Part shown: piece by piece, positions 8,296 to 17,500 of the stretch
Layout: each line of letters opens with the position of its first letter
Numbering within the stretch: the stretch's first letter is position 1
Assembly (NCBI RefSeq): GCF_040546765.1
Contig: NZ_JBEPOK010000001.1
Location: 3,348,001 to 3,412,000 of the forward strand
Direction of reading: 5' to 3'
Length of the DNA stretch: 64,000 nt
Origin: Arthrobacter sp. OAP107
GTDB taxonomy: Bacteria; Actinomycetota; Actinomycetes; Actinomycetales; Micrococcaceae
Notes under the pieces: generated by a model
Databases searched by the model: none
The model's input: the letters and a program-made list of their open reading frames with translations, nothing else
Told to the model about the DNA's origin: nothing
Position numbers and translations under genes: made by a program

Positions 8296-9311
8296 CACTG
8301 GCACCAGAAGGCCGGAAAATGCTGCGGATCGAGCAGCGCAATGCGGCCACCCCGGTGGAACGCAAACCGGACTGGATCAAGGCCAAGGTCCAGATGGGCC
8401 CGGAATTCGTCGGCCTGAAGAACCTGGTCAAGAAGGAAGGCCTGCACACCGTCTGCGAAGAGGCCGGCTGCCCCAACATCTTCGAATGCTGGGAAGACAA
8501 GGAAGCCACCTTCCTGATCGGCGGCTCCGAATGCACCCGCCGCTGCGACTTCTGCCAGATCGACACCGGCAAACCCTCCCCCGTGGACCGGTTCGAACCC
8601 ACCAAGGTCGCCCGCTCCGTCCACGCCATGCAGCTGCGCTACGCCACCGTCACCGGCGTCGCCCGGGACGACCTCGAAGACGAAGGCGTCTGGCTCTACG
8701 CCGAAACGGTCCGCAAGATCCACGAACTTAACCCCGGCACCGGCGTCGAACTCCTGATCCCGGACTTCTCCGGCAAACCCGAACACATCGCCGCGATCTG
8801 CGACTCCGCCCCCGAGGTGTTCGCGCACAACGTCGAAACCGTGCCCCGGATCTTCAAGCGCATCCGCCCCGCATTCCGCTACGAACGCTCCCTGGACGTC
8901 ATCAGCCAGGGCCGGAACCTGGGCATGGTCACCAAGTCCAACCTGATCCTGGGCATGGGCGAAACCCGCGAGGAAATCTCCGAAGCCCTCCGCGACCTCC
9001 ACCAGGCCGGCTGCGACCTGATCACCATCACCCAGTACCTGCGCCCCTCCGAACGGCACCTGCCCGTGGACCGCTGGGTCAAGCCACAGGAATTCGTGGA
9101 CCTCCAGCACGAAGCCGAAGAAATCGGGTTCCTCGGCGTCATGTCCGGACCCCTGGTCCGCTCCTCCTACCGCGCCGGCAGGCTCTGGGCCACCGCCATG
9201 CGCAAAAAAGGCCGCGACATCCCCGCCGAACTCGCCCACATCGCCGACGGCATCCAAGACTCCGGAACCACCCGCCAGGAAGCCAGCTCCCTGCTCGCAG
9301 CACACCAGTAG
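8292..9311 (+). CDS. lipA: Lipoyl synthase
   Basis: Predicted 339-aa radical-SAM enzyme that inserts two sulfurs into protein-bound octanoyl groups, completing lipoate on pyruvate and 2-oxoglutarate dehydrogenases. The auxiliary cluster motif (CEEAGCPNIFEC, about residues 55-66) and the radical-SAM CxxxCxxC motif (CTRRCDFC, about 80-87) are intact, and the C-terminal RSSYRAG serine motif is present. The GTG start overlaps the lipB stop by four bases. Length is typical. It is followed by a hairpin terminator. Confidence 0.97.
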   Translation: MTLAPEGRKMLRIEQRNAATPVERKPDWIKAKVQMGPEFVGLKNLVKKEGLHTVCEEAGCPNIFECWEDKEATFLIGGSECTRRCDFCQIDTGKPSPVDRFEPTKVARSVHAMQLRYATVTGVARDDLEDEGVWLYAETVRKIHELNPGTGVELLIPDFSGKPEHIAAICDSAPEVFAHNVETVPRIFKRIRPAFRYERSLDVISQGRNLGMVTKSNLILGMGETREEISEALRDLHQAGCDLITITQYLRPSERHLPVDRWVKPQEFVDLQHEAEEIGFLGVMSGPLVRSSYRAGRLWATAMRKKGRDIPAELAHIADGIQDSGTTRQEASSLLAAHQ

Positions 9312-9332
9312 CGGCACGTATTTCCCGTGGCC

Positions 9333-9372
9333 AAGGGCCGGACGTCGAACATTTCGGCGTCCGGCCCTTTGT
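9333..9372 (+). terminator. Terminator after lipA
   Basis: Hairpin with 12-bp arms (AAGGGCCGGACG and CGTCCGGCCCTT) and a loop of about 13 nt, followed by a short T run. It separates lipBA from the DUF4191 gene. Confidence 0.75.
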
Positions 9373-9398
9373 CATGGATCACGTAGAATTAAGGCACT

Positions 9399-10151
9399 AT
9401 GGCGAAATCCCCTGACTCCAGCAACAACACTCCTGCAGCCGCTGATGGCTCCAAGCGCGGTCTTTTTGGGCGCAAGCCGAAGGCCGTGAAGGAAAAGAAG
9501 CCCAGCCGGCTCAAGCAGATCCGCGAAGTCTTCAACATGACCCGCCGCCACGACCCCATGGTGCCGTGGCTCATGCTGCTGGCGTTCCTGGGCGTCGTGG
9601 CTGTCAGCCTCATCGTTGGCCTGTTGCTGAACAACTGGATTACCGGCCTGATCATCGGCATCCCGCTGGGTTTCCTGGCGGCTACCTTCATCCTGTCGCG
9701 CCGGGCCGAGCGGGCCGCCTTCGCCCAGATCGAAAACCAGCCAGGTGCGTCCGGGGCAGCCCTCAGCACGCTGAAACGCGGCTGGATCACCGAGGAACAG
9801 CCCGTGGCTGTAAACCCGCGCACGCAGGACGCCGTTTTCCGCGCCGTAGGGCGTCCCGGCGTCGTGCTGGTTGCCGAAGGCCCCACGCACCGCGTGCGCC
9901 CGCTGATCGAAGGCGAGCGGAAGAAGCTGGCTCGCATCCTTCCCAATGTCACCATCCACGTCATCGAAACCGGGCGCGGCGACGGCCAGGTCCCCATCAG
10001 CCAGGTGGCGAAAAGGATGAACAAGCTCAACAACGAGCTCACCAAGACCGAGGTCAGCGCAGTGTCCAAGCGCATCTCGTCGCTGGGTAGCCGCCTTCCG
10101 ATCCCCAAGGGCGTGGACCCCTACAAAGCCCGCCCCCAGCGCGGACGCTAA
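9399..10151 (+). CDS. DUF4191 family membrane protein
   Basis: Predicted 250-aa protein with a basic N-terminal tail, two adjacent membrane segments (roughly residues 48-90: MVPWLMLLAFLGVVAVS and WITGLIIGIPLGFL) and a soluble C-terminal domain. This architecture and its place just after lipA match the actinobacterial DUF4191 family (Rv2219 in M. tuberculosis). The function is unknown. A TAGAAT hexamer ends 9 nt before the ATG, so the transcript leader is probably very short. A GC-rich hairpin terminator follows. Confidence 0.85.
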   Translation: MAKSPDSSNNTPAAADGSKRGLFGRKPKAVKEKKPSRLKQIREVFNMTRRHDPMVPWLMLLAFLGVVAVSLIVGLLLNNWITGLIIGIPLGFLAATFILSRRAERAAFAQIENQPGASGAALSTLKRGWITEEQPVAVNPRTQDAVFRAVGRPGVVLVAEGPTHRVRPLIEGERKKLARILPNVTIHVIETGRGDGQVPISQVAKRMNKLNNELTKTEVSAVSKRISSLGSRLPIPKGVDPYKARPQRGR

Positions 10152-10158
10152 TCCGCTC

Positions 10159-10206
10159 GAAACGCCCCGGGCCCGCCGCATATGCGCCGGCCCCGGGGCG
10201 TTTTCG
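10159..10206 (+). terminator. Terminator after the DUF4191 gene
   Basis: GC-rich inverted repeat (AACGCCCCGGGCC with GGCCCCGGGGCGTT) followed by TTTTCG: a classic rho-independent layout. Confidence 0.82.
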
Positions 10207-10263
10207 TTTGGACGGCATTGCCCAGCCAGCCAGACCCAGCCCCTACAGAAGCCGGAGCCTCCT

Positions 10264-10743
10264 GTGAAACTCCCGTCCGCCGTCGTCCGTGCCTTCCGCC
10301 TTCTCGCGGTGGCCGAAGCCTGCAGCTGGGCCGCGCTCCTGGCCGGCATGTACTTCAAGTGGATCGCAGGGACCACCGAACTCGGCGTGGAGATTGCCGG
10401 CCCGGTGCACGGCGCACTGTTCATCGGCTACGGAATGGCAGCCCTCGTGCTGTGGCGGCTGCAGCGCTGGCCATTCAGGGTGGCGCTGTTCGCGGGCCTC
10501 TCGGCGGTTTTCCCCTTCGCCACCGTCCTGTTTGAGCGGTGGGCGCTCCGGCGGGGATACCTCTCCCCCGTGCGGCTGCCTGCCGGCAGCGGCCTACATG
10601 CCGACAGCCGGCTACATGCGGACGAGGACCGTGTTCATGGCCTTGTCATGGAGTCCGCGCTGGTCCGGGTCGAAGATGACCGCCGGAATCACCAGGCACA
10701 GCAGGACAGTGCGGACCAGGGCGGCCAGCGGGCCAGCCGCTGA
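10264..10743 (+). CDS. DUF3817 family membrane protein with an antisense-overlapping C-terminal tail
   Basis: The N-terminal 95 or so residues look like a DUF3817 membrane protein: three hydrophobic segments, a GPVHGALFIGY core and a C-terminal FERWALRRGYL. Proteins of this family normally stop near there. Here the frame continues for about 55 more residues of charged, low-complexity sequence, ending inside the opposite-strand RDD gene (overlap 10612-10743). I infer that an original stop was lost and the tail is probably a read-through product. The GTG start at 10264 has a GGAG upstream. Function unknown. Confidence 0.65.
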   Translation: MKLPSAVVRAFRLLAVAEACSWAALLAGMYFKWIAGTTELGVEIAGPVHGALFIGYGMAALVLWRLQRWPFRVALFAGLSAVFPFATVLFERWALRRGYLSPVRLPAGSGLHADSRLHADEDRVHGLVMESALVRVEDDRRNHQAQQDSADQGGQRASR

Positions 10744-11049
10744 ACCGTCCGGCTTCACCACGTGGATGCCCATCACGCGGTGGCCGATGCTGTACCCCAG
10801 GGTACCGACCAGCAGGATCTGCTCCGCCGCAAAGATGCCCAGTGTGGCCATGGAATTGCCGCCGAGGAACACGTTGCTGATCAGCAGCGCGATGGTCCAG
10901 TCAATCGTGATCGCCAGGATCCGGCGGCCGGCACGGGCCATGGACCCCGGGCCCGACTCGGGAAAGCCCAGGCGTTCCCCGGGGTACTTGGAAATGCCGG
11001 AAGTGTCCGGCCCGCTGAGCCACGAACCGATGTCTTTGCGATCTACCAC
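10612..11049 (-). CDS. RDD family membrane protein
   Basis: Predicted 145-aa RDD-family protein with the typical Arg- and Asp-bearing transmembrane helices (ARAGRRILAITIDWTIALL, then QILLVGTLGYSIGHRVMG). Its position between the DUF4191 gene and glnA1 matches the small RDD protein Rv2219A beside M. tuberculosis glnA1. The function is unknown; RDD proteins have been linked to transport. It is divergent from glnA1, and its last 132 bases are antisense to the DUF3817 reading frame. The ATG at 11049 fits the family. Confidence 0.82.
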   Translation of the reverse strand: MVDRKDIGSWLSGPDTSGISKYPGERLGFPESGPGSMARAGRRILAITIDWTIALLISNVFLGGNSMATLGIFAAEQILLVGTLGYSIGHRVMGIHVVKPDGSAAGPLAALVRTVLLCLVIPAVIFDPDQRGLHDKAMNTVLVRM

Positions 11050-11154
11050 TCATTAAGTTTACCGAGCCGCCCGCGGCCCCGCCGACGTTCACACTCTGGA
11101 TAGGCATGGACCACAGTGTGGACACCGTATAGCGTTTACATATCAGTAGGTTCT

Positions 11155-11192
11155 GTAACCTGCCGGAAACAAAGCGGACACGGACGGGAAAT
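11155..11192 (+). promoter_or_regulatory. GlnR-type operator upstream of glnA1
   Basis: Four pentamers at exact 6-bp spacing: GTAAC, GAAAC, GACAC, GAAAT. This matches the a-site/b-site pattern gTnAC-n6-GaAAC repeated twice that is described for the actinobacterial nitrogen regulator GlnR. It lies about 130-165 bp before the glnA1 ATG. The rest of the 11050-11320 spacer holds a TAGGGT hexamer near 11202 that could serve as a -10 and a small hairpin (TGGCTttctAGCCA) shortly before the glnA1 ribosome site. Confidence 0.68.
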
Positions 11193-11320
11193 CCCGAATC
11201 CCTAGGGTGGTAACAGTTGCTAGCGAGCCTGGAGCGGGGCACTTTTGTGTTTCCGCTCATTGGATTGCGCTGGACCACTTGGCTTTCTAGCCAGTTATTA
11301 CATATGCGTAAGGAGCATAG

Positions 11321-12745
11321 ATGTTCAAGACTGCGGACGAAGTCCTCAAGTTCATCAAAGATGAAGACATTCGGTTTATCGATATCCGCTTCACCGACCT
11401 CCCGGGCGTTCAGCAGCACTTCAACGTGCCGGCCAAGAGCGTGGACGCAGACTTCTTCGTCAACGGCCAGCTGTTCGATGGTTCCTCCATCCGCGGCTTC
11501 CAGGGCATCGCCGAGTCTGACATGCAGCTCATTCCGGACGTCACCACCGCGTTCCTGGACACCTTCCGCATGGAGAAGACCCTTGCGCTGAACTTCTCCA
11601 TCGTGAACCCCCGTACGGGCGACCCGTACCACCGCGACCCCCGTGGCGTGGCAGAGAAGGCTGAAGCCTACCTCGCCTCCACCGGCATCGCCGACACCGC
11701 GTTCTTCGCTCCCGAAGCAGAGTTCTTCGTGTTCGACAACGTCCAGTACAAGTCCTCCCCCGAGGGCAGCTTCTACAAGATCGACTCCGAAGAAGCCCAC
11801 TGGAACACCGGCCGTGAAGAAGAGGGCGGAAACCTCGGTTACAAGACCCCCGTCAAGGGCGGTTACTTCCCGGTTTCCCCGACCGACAAGCAGGCCGACC
11901 TGCGTGACGCCATGTGTGTCGCACTGGACGAGGCCGGCCTCGAGGTCGAGCGCAGCCACCACGAAGTTGGCTCCGCCGGCCAGGCCGAGATCAACTACAA
12001 GTTCACCACGCTGACCCACGCGGCTGATGACCTGCAGAAGTTCAAGTACGTCATCAAGAACACCGCTGACGCCTGGGGCAAGTCCGTCACCTTCATGCCG
12101 AAGCCGGTCTTCGGTGACAACGGTTCGGGCATGCACTGCCACCAGTCGCTGTGGAGCAACGGCGAGCCGCTGTTCTACGACGAGAAGGGCTACGCCGGCC
12201 TGTCCGACACCGCCCGCTGGTACATCGGCGGTCTGCTCAAGCACGCCGACGCTGTCCTCGCCTTCACCAACCCGACGGTCAACTCCTACCGCCGCCTGGT
12301 CAAGGGCTTCGAAGCCCCGGTCAACATGGTCTACTCGCAGGGCAACCGCTCCGCCGGTATCCGTATCCCGATCACGGGCTCCAATCCGAAGGCCAAGCGC
12401 ATCGAGTTCCGCGCTCCGGACCCCTCCTCCAACCCGTACCTGGCCTTCGCTGCCCAGCTGATGGCCGGCATCGACGGTATCCGCAACCGCATCGAGCCCC
12501 CGGCTCCGATCGACAAGGACCTTTACGAGCTCCCCGCCGAAGAAGCCAAGGACATCCCCAAGGCTCCAGGCACCCTCGAGGAAGCTCTGCAGGCACTGGC
12601 CGAGGACAACGAGTTCCTGCAGGCCGGCGGCGTGTTCACGCAGGACCTGATCGACACCTGGATCGAATACAAGTACGAGAACGAGATCCGCCCGCTGTCC
12701 CTGCGCCCGAACCCGTACGAGTTCGAGCTCTACTACGGCGTCTAG
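11321..12745 (+). CDS. glnA: Type I glutamine synthetase, main assimilatory enzyme
   Basis: Predicted 474-aa GlnA1-type enzyme (glutamate + ammonia + ATP to glutamine). Active-site blocks are intact: DGSSIRGF, GQAEINYKF, the GSGMHCHQSLW segment and NRSAGIRIP. The adenylylation site is visible as the Tyr in KDLYELP (about residue 402), the target of GlnE, which is encoded downstream on the opposite strand. The start has a strong AAGGAG. A GlnR-type operator precedes it, and a hairpin terminator follows. Expected as a cytoplasmic dodecamer. Confidence 0.96.
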   Translation: MFKTADEVLKFIKDEDIRFIDIRFTDLPGVQQHFNVPAKSVDADFFVNGQLFDGSSIRGFQGIAESDMQLIPDVTTAFLDTFRMEKTLALNFSIVNPRTGDPYHRDPRGVAEKAEAYLASTGIADTAFFAPEAEFFVFDNVQYKSSPEGSFYKIDSEEAHWNTGREEEGGNLGYKTPVKGGYFPVSPTDKQADLRDAMCVALDEAGLEVERSHHEVGSAGQAEINYKFTTLTHAADDLQKFKYVIKNTADAWGKSVTFMPKPVFGDNGSGMHCHQSLWSNGEPLFYDEKGYAGLSDTARWYIGGLLKHADAVLAFTNPTVNSYRRLVKGFEAPVNMVYSQGNRSAGIRIPITGSNPKAKRIEFRAPDPSSNPYLAFAAQLMAGIDGIRNRIEPPAPIDKDLYELPAEEAKDIPKAPGTLEEALQALAEDNEFLQAGGVFTQDLIDTWIEYKYENEIRPLSLRPNPYEFELYYGV

Positions 12746-12772
12746 TCTGGCCCCGGGAGATCCTCCTGACAC

Positions 12773-12820
12773 CGCCGAGGGCGGCCACCGGTTTCTGACC
12801 AGTGGCCGCCCTCGGCCGTT
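12773..12820 (+). terminator. Terminator after glnA1
   Basis: Inverted repeat with 14-bp arms (CCGAGGGCGGCCAC with GTGGCCGCCCTCGG) and a loop of about 13 nt immediately downstream of glnA1. The T run is weak. It abuts the end of the frameshifted minus-strand gene. Confidence 0.7.
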
Positions 12821-12825
12821 CCGGG

Positions 12826-13511
12826 CTAAGTTCCCCGGCAGGGTTCATCCGCGTACCGTCCCCAGAGGGAATCCGGGCCCGCGCCGCCGAAGGCTTCCTG
12901 ATCATCGCGCAGAGCGCGGCACAGAATGAGGGAGTCGGCGAAGCTCCGCCTCATGTAGGCCTCCCAGTCCGCCCGTTCGGAAGTGAAGGCCTGGGTTCCC
13001 ATCTGGTACCTGAGGTGGGCGAAATGGTCCAGGATGCGGTGCGCCGTAGCTTCCGCCCGGCCCGCCAGCTGCTCCGCCACCAGCTTCGCCGCAGGGTCCC
13101 GGATGACCGACGGGTCAGGCAGTTCCCGCGGCCCCAGAAATACGGCTGCAGGTCCACGTTGTCCACGAAGATCCTATCGATCTCCTGCTGCTGGGCGTAG
13201 AGGGAGGACGCGGTGCTGCTTTCCAGCGTGCTCCTGATCCCGGCGTACTGGTACGCCGCCGCGATGAGGGTGGCCGCGACTCCCGCCCCGATGAGCAGCA
13301 GCTCGGCCCTCCGGAGCCTTCGTGCCCGGTCTCTTTTCGCCTGCGCGCGCGCATGGTCCGCATGGTGGCTTGCCGGATCCTGTCGCAGTCGGTGCTCCGG
13401 AAGCTGGCTCCCGACGTGCTGAGACCGGGAGCCAGCCTGTTCCGGCGAGTGCCTCCGAGACGAAGACCTTTTCAAGCCTTCCCCCCAACAAGGTTTGAAG
13501 TGCACTGCCAA
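12826..13511 (-). pseudogene. Frameshifted gene for a single-pass membrane protein
   Basis: Two minus-strand frames together look like one protein. The upstream frame gives a basic segment, one membrane helix (AELLLIGAGVAATLIAAAY) and a region ending LQPYFWGRGN. The downstream frame continues as RELPDPSVIRD and then an acidic helical region ending ADEPCRGT. Switching requires one base to be added near 13120-13130, where the coding strand reads GGGGCCGCGGGAA, so a 1-nt deletion or a sequencing error is likely. No canonical slippery heptamer is present. The start is unresolved (a weak TTG at 13511). I do not recognise the family. Confidence 0.55.
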
Positions 13512-13578
13512 GACACAGCGTAGGCATGCCCCGGTGCCGGCGCAACGGTCCGGCGGTGATTCTGTGGGGGATTAACGT

Positions 13579-14094
13579 TCAGAAGGCGGCATACATGGTC
13601 CGCTGCGGGCCGGCCTCGCTCCCCAGATAAAGGCCTCTGTCCGCAAAACCCGCCTTCAGGTAGGCTCCCTGCCCTGCCGGGTTTCGCTCGTTGACGGAAA
13701 GCACGACGCCGGCCTGGCCGCCTCCCAGCCTGGCCGTCAGTTTGGCGGCCGCCGCCACCGCCGCCGAGGCTGCCGCCTGGCCCAGTCCCTGGCCCTGCCG
13801 CCGCCTGTCGATGAGGAACCCGCGGAGCAGCCAGGCGGAGTCGTCGTCGGGCCAGCCGGCGAGCCGGGCTGCCCCCGACTGCAGCGTCAGCACGCCTGCT
13901 GCCCTGCCGCCCGCCTCGATGACATAGGGCCTGCGGGACCCGTCTTCCAGCCCTGCAAGCATCATGCGCAGCGGGTCGCCCACAAACTCCAGCTGGCCCG
14001 GGGCAAGTTCCAGTTCCGCCACCGCGCCCAGCTGGATGGCGCGGGCATCGGCGTCCAGGTCCCGCAACGGAATGAGCCATACGTCCGGACTCAT
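13579..14094 (-). CDS. GNAT family N-acetyltransferase
   Basis: Predicted 171-aa GNAT acetyltransferase. The acetyl-CoA binding motif A appears as LIDRRRQGQGLGQAA, followed by a helical segment and the typical NERNPAGQGAYLKAGF near the C-terminus. The acceptor is unknown. It lies 6 bp downstream of the VOC-family gene on the same strand, so the two are probably co-transcribed. Confidence 0.83.
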   Translation of the reverse strand: MSPDVWLIPLRDLDADARAIQLGAVAELELAPGQLEFVGDPLRMMLAGLEDGSRRPYVIEAGGRAAGVLTLQSGAARLAGWPDDDSAWLLRGFLIDRRRQGQGLGQAAASAAVAAAAKLTARLGGGQAGVVLSVNERNPAGQGAYLKAGFADRGLYLGSEAGPQRTMYAAF

Positions 14095-14100
14095 GATCCG

Positions 14101-14526
14101 TCAGGAGGCATGGCCCGCCGCGTCGTCGGGCGGACCTGCCGGGTCCATCCACATGACCTCCCACAGGTGCCCGTCCGGATCCTGGAAGCTGTGGCTGTAC
14201 ATGAACCCATAATCCTGCACCGGCTGCGACTCGGTTCCGCCGGCGGCCAGGGCCTTGCTCACCATCTGGTCCACGGCGTCCCGGCTGTCCACGGAGAAGG
14301 CCGTGATGGCCTCGGTGGCCGAGGTCGCGTCCACGATCTCCTTGGCGGTGAACGTCTTGAAGAACTTTTCCACGAGGAGCATCACAAAGGCGTCGTCGTT
14401 GATGACCATGCAGGTGGCGTTCTCGTCCGTGTAATCCTGGTTGAATGTAAAGCCCAGCGCAGTGAAAAACTGCACGGATCTGTCGAGGTCCCGGACGGGC
14501 AGGTTCATGAAGATTTGGGTAGCCAT
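14101..14526 (-). CDS. VOC (glyoxalase/bleomycin-resistance) superfamily protein
   Basis: Predicted 141-aa VOC-fold protein. It has the usual N-terminal FMNLPVRDLDRSVQFFTALGF and a C-terminal SFQDPDGHLWEVMWMDP with a likely metal-binding Glu. This resembles the lactoylglutathione-lyase-like group common in actinobacteria; the actual substrate is unknown. A TAGGTT hexamer lies 7 nt upstream of the ATG, suggesting a leaderless mRNA. It is followed by the GNAT gene. Confidence 0.86.
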   Translation of the reverse strand: MATQIFMNLPVRDLDRSVQFFTALGFTFNQDYTDENATCMVINDDAFVMLLVEKFFKTFTAKEIVDATSATEAITAFSVDSRDAVDQMVSKALAAGGTESQPVQDYGFMYSHSFQDPDGHLWEVMWMDPAGPPDDAAGHAS

Positions 14527-14533
14527 GCGCCCA

Positions 14534-14539
14534 AACCTA
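14534..14539 (-). promoter_or_regulatory. -10-like hexamer of the VOC gene
   Basis: On the minus strand TAGGTT is followed by 7 nt and the ATG at 14526, with no Shine-Dalgarno in between; a leaderless start is inferred. Confidence 0.4.
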
Positions 14540-14547
14540 GCACCGGT

Positions 14548-17500
14548 TCAGTGGCCGTAGAAGACTTTCTCGAACACCGCACGCGCCCGCCTGCTGACCC
14601 TCAGGTAATCCTCCTCGAAGGCCGTGGCCATCCCTTCCTCAAAGCCGCACCACCGGGCCACCGCCTCCAGGTCGCGCCGGGAGGAGGGCAGCAGGTCGGA
14701 AGCCCGGCCGGTCCAGATCACGTTCGCAGAACGGATCCGGCTGGCGAGCCGCCACGCGTCGGCGAGCAGGCGGGCGTCCTCGTCCTCCAGCAGCCCCAGC
14801 GTGGCCGCCGCGTGAAGGGCCTTCAGGGTGGACGTGGTGCGCAGCTCGGGATGGTTTCCGGCGTGCTGGAGCTGCAGCAGCTGCACCAGCCATTCCACGT
14901 CGCTCAGGCCACCGCGTCCCAGCTTGAGGTGCCTGGCGGGATCGGCACCGCGGGGCAGCCGCTCGGATTCCACCCGCGCCTTGATGCGGCGGATCTCCCG
15001 GACGTCGGCGTCGGAGACGGCCTCCGGGTAGCGGATTGGATCGATCAGCTTCACGAAGTCCGCGGCGAGCCTGTCGTCGCCGGCGATCGGCCGCGCACGG
15101 AGCAGCGCCTGCGCCTCCCAGATGAGCGACCAGCGGCGGTAGTACTCGCCATAGGACTCCAGCGACCGCACCATGGCCCCGCTCTTCCCCTCCGGGCGGA
15201 GGTCCGCGTCCACGGCGAGGACCCGCTCAGCCATGATCGCCGGTTTGAGCGGCTGCGTCAGCAGGCTGGAGAGATGGCCCACGATCTTTGCAGCCTGCTG
15301 CTGGGCTTCGTCGTCCGACGCTCCGGGCAGTGCGCGGTGGACGTACAGGACGTCGGCGTCGGAACCGTAGCCGATCTCCTGTCCGCCCTGCCTGCCCATG
15401 GCCACCACCAGCACCGAAGTCTTCAGGGGGCCGGTGGCGGAGACAATGTTTTCCGCCACCCGCAGGGCGCCCAGGATGGCGGCGCGGTCCGTCTCGGCCA
15501 GCGCTGCCCCCACCTGGTCCTGGCGGAGCAGGCCGGCGCTGTCCGCGATGGCGATCCGCAGGATTTCACGGCGGCGGATGAGCCTGATGAGGCGCATGGC
15601 GCTTTCCGGGTCCGCGTGCCGGGACATCTTCGAGGCGATCTCCTGCCACTGAGCCTCAAAGCTGAGCGGCGCGAGTTCCTTGTCCGTGCCCAGCCAGGAC
15701 ACCGATTCCGGCGAAACCTCGAGGAGGTCGGCGATGAGCCGGGAGTTGGACAGCATGTGGCACAGCCGCTCGGCGGCCGCCGCCGAATCGCGGAGCATGC
15801 CAAGGTACCAGTGCGTGGTGCCGAGGGCCTCGCTGATCCTGCGGAAGGCGAGCAGACCGGCGTCGGGGTCTACGCCCTCGGCCAGCCAGCCGAGAAGGAT
15901 GGGCAGCAGCTGCCGCTGCAGGGCGGCCCGACGGCTGACACCGGCGGTCAGCGCCTCGATATGGCGGAGTGCGCCCTGCGGGTCCCGGTAACCGAGCGCA
16001 GCGAGCCGGCCCTGCGCGGCTTCGGGCGTCAGGCGTGCGTCCTCGCTGCTGAGCTTGGCGGCAGTGTTCAGCAGCGGACGGTAGAAGATCCGGTCATGGA
16101 GCTCACGCACGGAGCGCTTCGTCTTTTGCCACGCGGCCAGGAGTGCATCCGGGTGCGGCCGGTCCGTTGAGAAGGGGCCCAGCACTGCCTTGGCCAGGGT
16201 GCGGAGGGGTTCCTCCTTGACCGGCATGAGGTGGGTGCGGCGCAGCTGGAAAAGCTGGATGCGGTGCTCCAGCAGGCGCAGGTAACGGTAGGCATGGTCG
16301 AACGCGGCCGCATCCGCCCGGCCGATGTAGCCGCCGGTGGACAGGGCGGCAATGGCCGACGTCGTGTCGCGGCGGCGGAGGGATTCGTCCGATTTGCCGT
16401 GCACGAGCTGGAGGAGCTGAACGGTGAATTCGACGTCGCGCAGTCCGCCCCGGCCCAGCTTGATCTGCCGCTGTTCCTCGGCGGGCGGGATGTGCTCGGT
16501 CACACGGCGGCGCATCGCCTGCACGGATTCAACGAATCCGTCGCGGTTCGCCGAGGTCCACACGAGCGGCGATACGGCCTCCTCGTAGCGGGCGCCCAGC
16601 TCTGCGTCGCCGGCGATGGTCCGCGCCTTCAGGAGCGCCTGGAACTCCCAGCTTTCCGCCCAGCGGGCGTAGTAGCTCTGGTGCGAAGCCAGCGTCCGGA
16701 CCAGCGGGCCGGACTTTCCTTCCGGGCGGAGGTTGGCGTCAACCTCCCACAGGCCTGGCTCGCGCGCCGGGGAGGAAATCGCCCGCGAGATCCCGGAGGC
16801 CAGCGCCGTGCCGATGGTGGTGGCCCGCGTGTCGTCCAGCCCGCCTGCCTCCACCACATAGATGACATCGACGTCGGAAATGTAGTTCAGTTCGCGGGCT
16901 CCGCACTTGCCCATCCCGATCACTGACAGTGCGACGTCGGCGACCTCGCCGGCGTCGAACTTCCCTGCCGCTTCGGCGCGGGAGACGGCAAGGGCGGCCT
17001 CGATGGCCGCCCCGGCCAAGTCCGCGAGTTCGGCCCCGACGGCAGGCATGAAGTCCAGCGGGTCGGCGGCGCAGAGGTCCTTGACTGCCAGATCCACCAC
17101 GCCCCTGCGGTACGCGGTGCGGAGCGCCTCGTACGCCTCGGGGCCCGAGATGCCGGCCACCGGCCGCGCTGCGGTGGGGTCGGCTCGCACCGACCTGAGC
17201 AGCTGGGCCCGCAGCTCGGCCGGGTCGGCCTGGAGCGGTTCCGGGCTGGCGGTCACGTTGAACGCGTCGAGGTGCTCCGGGTGCCGGATCAGGAACTCAC
17301 CCAGCGCTTCGCTGGCGCCCAGGACACGGTAGAGCGGTTCGCTCACCTCGGTGTCCGCCGCTGCCAGCTTCCTCAGGTCCGGGTGCTTTTCGATCAGCCG
17401 GACCAGGGACTGCAGCGCGGCATCCGGGTTCGCCGCCATCTGCAGGCCGGCAAACAGGATGTCCTGGTCGATGCCCTCCAGTTCGGGGGCGGCGAGGAAC

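Noticed and set aside
8130..9317. 395-codon open frame antisense to lipA
   Set aside because: Shadow of a conserved gene; extreme Gly/Ala/Val/Phe bias.
10901..12772. 623-codon open frame antisense to glnA1 and across its promoter
   Set aside because: It crosses the GlnR-type operator and opposes a certain gene; Val/Gly/Asp-rich shadow typical of high GC.
13110..13135. Programmed -1 frameshift in the 12.8-13.5 kb gene
   Set aside because: No X-XXY-YYZ heptamer or downstream hairpin at the junction; a simple indel explains it better.
14110..16170. 686-codon open frame antisense to glnE
   Set aside because: Residue composition (Arg/Gly/His/Gln-rich) and its position mirror glnE codons; no recognisable domain.
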